Shown here one piece after another: positions 4,946 to 8,083 of a DNA stretch of 8,083 nucleotides. Source of the DNA: Bacillota bacterium (GTDB taxonomy: Bacteria; Bacillota; Clostridia; Oscillospirales; Ruminococcaceae); NCBI GenBank assembly GCA_029550985.1, contig JAKPGH010000157.1, positions 1 through 8,083 of the forward strand. The letters run 5' to 3'. Below the pieces are notes generated by a model, which saw nothing but the letters and a program-made list of their open reading frames with translations, was not told the DNA's origin and searched no databases. A program made the position numbers and the translations under genes. Position 1 is the first letter of the stretch; the number at the start of each line of letters is the position of its first letter.

Positions 4946-6036
4946 GTGGATTGATCACCGTCATCGCCGCGCTGTTAGTTTTTAGTATCCTTATATTCGT
5001 TCACGAGCTGGGGCATTTTATTACTGCCAAACTCAGCGGAATTCAGGTCAACGAGTTTGCTCTGGGCATGGGACCCAAGCTGTTTTCCTTCCAACCGGGG
5101 GAAACGGTTTACTCCCTGCGCCTGTTTCCCATCGGCGGTTTTTGCGCCATGGAGGGCGAGGATGAGGAAAGCGACAACCCCAGAGCCTTTGGTAAAGCGG
5201 CCATCTGGAAGCGGGCCATTGTTCTGGTGGCCGGCTCTGCCATGAATTTGCTGCTGGGGCTTTTGGTCCTCACCTGGTTTTCCTCTCAGCTCAACCTCAT
5301 CGGCACCACCCAGGTGGCCCGTTTTGCGGAAAACGCCGTCACCAATCAGGTGCTGCAGCAGGGGGACATCATCACCAGAGTCAACGGCAAACGGGTGCGC
5401 ACCAGCAACGACCTGCAGTACCAGCTGATGCGGGACCCGGACGGCGTGGTGGAGATGGAAGTGGAGCGGAACGGGCAGCTGATTCCCCTCACCGTCACCT
5501 TTTCCATGATGGAGGCCGACCAGAACATTTACCTGCCGGTGCTGGACTTTATGGTGGTGGGCGTTGAGAAAACCCCCTGGCGGGTCATTTCCAACGCCTT
5601 TGACTGGACCGGCATGTATATTAAGCAGGTGTGGGGCTCCCTCATCGACTTAATGACGGGGCGGTTTACTCTTGCCCAGCTTTCGGGCCCCGTGGGGGTG
5701 ACCAGCGTCATCAGCGAGGCGGCTTCCAGCGGATATGCCGCCGGATACCAGCAGGGCGGCTTCTGGGAAGGGTTCCGCCAAAGCCTGAGCAATATCTTAT
5801 ACCTGATGAGCTTTATCACCGTCAACCTGGGAGTCTTTAACCTCCTCCCCCTTCCCGCTCTGGACGGAGGGCGGCTGCTCTTTTTAGGCATCGAAGCCGT
5901 CCGCCGCAAACCTCTGCCCGCCAAGTACGAGTCCGTTGTGACAGCCACCGGATTTCTGCTGCTCATCGGCCTTATCATCGTGGTCACCTTTAACGACATC
6001 GTCAAGCTGGTATCGTCCTTTTTAGGGGGAGCGTAA
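4942..6036 (+). CDS. rseP: RseP-type intramembrane site-2 zinc metalloprotease
   Basis: Site-2 proteases cleave membrane-embedded substrates such as trimmed anti-sigma factors or signal-peptide remnants. The 364-aa protein has the zinc motif HELGH at residues 21-25 within the first membrane helix, and GFCAMEGEDEES (66-77), the family's loop after the first helices. A second hydrophobic segment covers about 91-112, and a PDZ-like domain about 122-188 (GDIITRVNG at 131-139). SGPVGV is at 238-243. The third zinc ligand region NLLPLPALDGG is at 300-310 (Asp308), followed by a final membrane helix (about 331-352). The first part of the PDZ domain (ARFAENAVTNQVLQQGD) is divergent, lacking the common SPA-AGL ligand-loop wording. 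The ATG overlaps the dxr stop (ATGA), with AGAGG 6 nt upstream, indicating translational coupling. Its substrate is not identifiable here. The dxr-rseP-ispG order is typical of Clostridia. Confidence 0.96.
   Translation: MSGLITVIAALLVFSILIFVHELGHFITAKLSGIQVNEFALGMGPKLFSFQPGETVYSLRLFPIGGFCAMEGEDEESDNPRAFGKAAIWKRAIVLVAGSAMNLLLGLLVLTWFSSQLNLIGTTQVARFAENAVTNQVLQQGDIITRVNGKRVRTSNDLQYQLMRDPDGVVEMEVERNGQLIPLTVTFSMMEADQNIYLPVLDFMVVGVEKTPWRVISNAFDWTGMYIKQVWGSLIDLMTGRFTLAQLSGPVGVTSVISEAASSGYAAGYQQGGFWEGFRQSLSNILYLMSFITVNLGVFNLLPLPALDGGRLLFLGIEAVRRKPLPAKYESVVTATGFLLLIGLIIVVTFNDIVKLVSSFLGGA
6024..6031 (+). promoter_or_regulatory. ispG ribosome binding site supporting a TTG start
   Basis: AGGGGGAG inside the end of rseP lies 6 nt before TTG 6038 and makes that codon the likely start, giving the conserved KKHITKQVMVGGVAIGGG N-terminus. 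Confidence 0.7.
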
Positions 6037-6037
6037 C

Positions 6038-7093
6038 TTGAAAAAACACATCACCAAGCAGGTTATGGTCGGGGGAGTCGCCATTGGGGGCGGCGCTCCC
6101 GTTTCGATTCAGTCCATGCTCAGCGCGCCGGCCCGCGACATCGCCGCCAATGTAGCTCAGGCCAAAGAGCTGAAGGAGGCCGGCTGCGATATTCTGCGGG
6201 TGGCCATCCCCGACCGGGAAAGCGTCGCCCTCATCCCCGCCATCAAAGAGAAAGTGGACATTCCCCTGGTGGCGGACATCCACTTCGACTACCGGCTGGC
6301 TTTGGAGGCGGTGGCGGCGGGAGCCGATAAAATCCGTCTCAACCCCGGCAACATCGGCGGGGAGGATAAGGTCCGCCAGGTGGCAAAGGCCTGCCGCCAG
6401 CACAACGTCCCCATCCGGGTAGGGGTCAACTCCGGCTCGGTGGAAAAGGATTTGCTGGAGCGGTACGGACGCACCCCCCAAGCGCTGGCGGAAAGCGCTC
6501 TGCGCCATGTGGATATGCTGGAGCGCTGCGACTTTACCGACATTGTCATTGCCATCAAATCCAGCGACGCCGCCGAAACGGTAGCGGCCAACCGGCTGCT
6601 GGCCAAACAGACCATCTACCCCCTGCACCTAGGGGTGACGGAGGCCGGCACCCCCACCATGGGGATTTTAAAATCCGCCGCCGCATTGGGAAGCCTTCTG
6701 CTGGACGGCATCGGCGACACCATCCGCATCTCCCTCACCGCCCCGCCGGTGGAGGAAGTGAAGGTGGCCCAAAACCTGCTGAAAGCCCTGGGGCTGCGGG
6801 GAGGCGTTCGCATCATCTCCTGCCCCACCTGCGGCCGCTGCAACATCCCGTTGATGGAACTGGCCGCCCGGGTGGAGGAGGCGCTGTCCGGGCTGGAGGG
6901 CGACCTTACCGTGGCGGTGATGGGCTGCGCCGTCAACGGCCCCGGAGAAGCCTCCCACGCCGATATCGGAGTGGCGGGCGGCAGGGGCGAAGGACCTCTC
7001 TTCGCCAAGGGAAAGCCCGTCAAAAAAGTCCCTTACGATGAAATTCTTCCCCATTTGGTAAAACTGGCGCAGGAAGCCTTAAAACAAGCGTAA
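6038..7093 (+). CDS. ispG: 4-hydroxy-3-methylbut-2-enyl diphosphate synthase (IspG/GcpE)
   Basis: IspG is a [4Fe-4S] enzyme that reductively opens the ring of methylerythritol cyclodiphosphate to HMBPP, the penultimate MEP step. At 351 aa it is the normal short bacterial form. The N-terminal TIM-barrel part shows VMVGGVAIGGGAPVSIQSM (9-27), then AGCDILRVAIPD, VADIHFDYRLAL, KIRLNPGNIG and VPIRVGVNSGS. The iron-sulfur domain has CPTCGRC, with Cys262 and Cys265 as expected ligands. The third ligand is Cys297 in VMGCAVNGPGEA, with the conserved Glu304. After IQSM the sequence is LSAPARD, whereas most homologues have a T-N-T-x-T stretch. It starts with TTG 1 nt after the rseP stop, so coupling is likely. 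A reductant partner (flavodoxin or ferredoxin) is not encoded here. Together with dxr it places two MEP genes in one operon. Confidence 0.97.
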   Translation: MKKHITKQVMVGGVAIGGGAPVSIQSMLSAPARDIAANVAQAKELKEAGCDILRVAIPDRESVALIPAIKEKVDIPLVADIHFDYRLALEAVAAGADKIRLNPGNIGGEDKVRQVAKACRQHNVPIRVGVNSGSVEKDLLERYGRTPQALAESALRHVDMLERCDFTDIVIAIKSSDAAETVAANRLLAKQTIYPLHLGVTEAGTPTMGILKSAAALGSLLLDGIGDTIRISLTAPPVEEVKVAQNLLKALGLRGGVRIISCPTCGRCNIPLMELAARVEEALSGLEGDLTVAVMGCAVNGPGEASHADIGVAGGRGEGPLFAKGKPVKKVPYDEILPHLVKLAQEALKQA

Positions 7094-7107
7094 AGCTATA
7101 TTTTGCC

Positions 7108-7112
7108 GGAGG
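7108..7112 (+). promoter_or_regulatory. Ribosome binding site of the EamA-type gene
   Basis: GGAGG lies 8 nt before ATG 7121. The upstream in-frame TTG at 7103 precedes the site and would place it inside the coding sequence, so it is rejected as a start. Confidence 0.85.
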
Positions 7113-7120
7113 TAAGCTCC

Positions 7121-7537
7121 ATGACGTGGTTTTTGAGCGCCCTGTTGGGGGCCTTTTTCGCTGCGTGTACCTCCATCCTTGCCAAAATCGGGATGGAGAA
7201 CGTCAACTCCAATTTGGCCACCGCCCTGCGAACCGCCGTTGTGCTGGTGATGGCCTGGCTCATTGTGTTTGCCACCGGAAAACACCACGAAATCGGCCAG
7301 ATTACCGGAAAAAGCTGGCTGTTCTTGGTCCTTTCGGGCATTGCCACCGGCCTTTCGTGGATTTGCTTCTTTTACGCCCTGCAAATCGGCGACGCCTCCA
7401 AGGTGGTGCCGGTGGACAAGTTCAGCGTGGTCATCACCATGATTCTAGCCTTTGTGATTTTAAAAGAGCCTTTGACCCTCAAAACCGTTTTGGGAGGACT
7501 GGCCATTACCCTGGGCACCCTTATCCTTGCGCTGTAG
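7121..7537 (+). CDS. Half-size EamA/DMT-family membrane protein
   Basis: This 138-aa protein has five predicted membrane segments (about residues 3-20, 36-52, 66-86, 95-114, 118-138). It carries one EamA repeat rather than the two of standard 10-helix DMT transporters. Typical wording includes AACTSILAKIGMENVNSNLA (14-33), LRTAVVL (36-42), GLSWICFFYALQIGDASKVV (77-96), VDKFSVVITMILAF (98-111) and the terminal KEPLTLKTVLGG. These match the small COG2510-like group of uncharacterised half-size permeases, which presumably dimerise. The substrate is unknown, and metabolite or drug export is only inference from the superfamily. A 27-nt gap follows ispG with no promoter or terminator seen, so it is probably the last gene of the operon. 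Its presence between ispG and polC is not standard. Codon use resembles the neighbours and gives no sign of recent transfer. Confidence 0.85.
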   Translation: MTWFLSALLGAFFAACTSILAKIGMENVNSNLATALRTAVVLVMAWLIVFATGKHHEIGQITGKSWLFLVLSGIATGLSWICFFYALQIGDASKVVPVDKFSVVITMILAFVILKEPLTLKTVLGGLAITLGTLILAL

Positions 7538-7554
7538 ACGTTGTGTGATAAAAT
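7527..7554 (+). promoter_or_regulatory. Candidate polC promoter with extended -10
   Basis: TGATAAAAT (7546-7554) is an extended -10 (TGn plus TAAAAT). A weak -35, TTGCGC (7527-7532), lies 16 nt upstream, overlapping the end of the EamA-type gene. Transcription would start near 7561, just before the leader hairpin. The -35 matches only 3 of 6 bases, so the call leans on the -10. Confidence 0.5.
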
Positions 7555-7565
7555 GAAAGAGTGCG

Positions 7566-7598
7566 AAGAAATCCCGCGGGGACGGCGCGGGACTTCTT
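7566..7598 (+). other. Stable hairpin at the start of the polC leader
   Basis: AAGAAATCCCGCG (7566-7578) pairs with CGCGGGACTTCTT (7586-7598). This gives a 13-position stem with a single A-C mismatch and a 7-nt GGGACGG loop. It would begin about 5 nt from the predicted transcript start and ends 15 nt before the ribosome binding site. No T-run follows on the plus strand, so termination of the upstream operon here would be inefficient. A 5'-end stabiliser or a control element for polC is possible. Confidence 0.6.
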
Positions 7599-7630
7599 GA
7601 AATGCAAAAAAGTGGAGGAACTCTTTACAT

Positions 7631-8083
7631 ATGCCTACCTTTTCCCAGCTATTCGGCAACCATCTCCGTCCCGGAGAGGTCTGTTTGCCGGACGGACAGG
7701 TGCAGAATGTGCGTTTAGACAAGCCCGCCGGCATCATGGAAATTTGGGTGCAGTTTGATGCGCCCGTTCCCCGCTCGGTTCTCAAGCAGGCGGGAGCCAA
7801 GCTGGCGGAAACGCTGCAGATGCAGTGCTGCCGCATTTACCCCCGCTATGCTCCGGAGTTGTTTTCGGCGGAATACCTGCCGGAGCTGGTGTGCGCTCTG
7901 CGGGAGGAAGGGCTGCCGGCCAACGGCTTTTTTGACGGAGCCACCGCCCAAATGGAGGGAAATAAGCTCACGGTCACCCTTCCCAGAGGGGGGGCGGCCT
8001 TTTTGCAGGAGTGCAACTGCGCCGAAAAAATGAGCCGCACCATTCTGGAGGAGTTTTCCCTGCCCGTAGAGGTGGCGCTCCGG
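7631..8083 (+). CDS. polC: DNA polymerase III alpha subunit, PolC type, N-terminal part (runs off right edge)
   Basis: From ATG 7631 an open frame of 151 codons reaches the window end without a stop. PolC is the replicative polymerase of Firmicutes, normally about 1,400-1,500 aa with its own proofreading exonuclease, so only about a tenth is seen and none of the catalytic domains. The visible part matches the PolC N-terminal domain. It contains MEIWVQFDAPVPRSVL (residues 36-51), CRIYPRYAPELFSAEYLPEL (67-86) and ALREEGLPANGFFDGA (89-104), then the start of the next strand-rich segment. The ribosome binding site GGAGG (7614-7618) is 12 nt from the ATG, which is long, but there is no other start in frame nearby. 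It follows the EamA-type gene by 93 nt, which hold a candidate promoter and a strong hairpin. polC following ispG/rseP is a common Clostridia arrangement, which supports the call. Confidence 0.9.
   Translation, partial: MPTFSQLFGNHLRPGEVCLPDGQVQNVRLDKPAGIMEIWVQFDAPVPRSVLKQAGAKLAETLQMQCCRIYPRYAPELFSAEYLPELVCALREEGLPANGFFDGATAQMEGNKLTVTLPRGGAAFLQECNCAEKMSRTILEEFSLPVEVALR

Noticed and set aside
5529..6005. 158-codon minus-strand open frame within rseP
   Set aside because: It is antisense to the conserved C-terminal half of RseP, and its composition is typical of a reverse-frame shadow.
6002..6628. 208-codon minus-strand open frame opposite ispG
   Set aside because: It is antisense to conserved IspG motifs and lacks a plausible ribosome binding site or promoter.
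1..8083. Mobile element, CRISPR, defence or secondary-metabolite system
   Set aside because: No transposase, integrase, terminal repeats, spaced direct repeats or cassette-like genes were seen, and every sizeable gene belongs to a recognised family.

Overview
The window is a conserved housekeeping cluster from a fairly GC-rich, low-GC-lineage Gram-positive bacterium, most likely class Clostridia (an Oscillospirales/Ruminococcaceae-like organism). The evidence for this is the Firmicutes order pyrH-frr-uppS-cdsA-dxr-rseP-ispG followed by the Firmicutes-specific replicase gene polC, strong purine-rich ribosome binding sites, TTG starts, and use of the MEP isoprenoid pathway. The genus cannot be read from the sequence alone.

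Layout. Positions 1-164 hold the start of a minus-strand NfeD-like membrane protein gene that runs off the left edge. Positions 165-630 form a divergent intergenic region with a good sigma-A-type promoter for each side and two substantial inverted repeats between them. From 631 to 7537 eight genes run rightwards: pyrH, frr, uppS, cdsA, dxr, rseP, ispG and a half-size EamA-type membrane protein. A final gene, polC, begins at 7631, apparently with its own promoter, and runs off the right edge. Some junctions are tight: pyrH/frr (8 nt), dxr/rseP (ATGA overlap), rseP/ispG (1 nt), ispG/EamA (27 nt). Four gaps of about 90-110 nt (frr/uppS, uppS/cdsA, cdsA/dxr, EamA/polC) each contain predicted RNA hairpins.

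How the genes fit together. PyrH makes UDP, the precursor of UTP and CTP. CTP is a substrate of CdsA, which makes CDP-diacylglycerol for phospholipids. Dxr and IspG are two steps of the MEP pathway, which supplies the isoprenyl diphosphates that UppS extends to undecaprenyl diphosphate, the carrier for cell-wall synthesis. RseP is an intramembrane site-2 protease, Frr recycles ribosomes, and PolC is the replicative polymerase. The cluster therefore joins nucleotide supply, envelope lipid synthesis, envelope stress proteolysis, translation and replication.

No mobile element, CRISPR array, tRNA, rRNA or defence system is visible. I do not see a previously undescribed system here. The less ordinary points are the structured non-coding gaps, the small EamA-type gene placed between ispG and polC, and a few family-motif substitutions in IspG, Dxr and RseP. 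The two genes cut by the window edges (NfeD-like and PolC) were read by direct translation.
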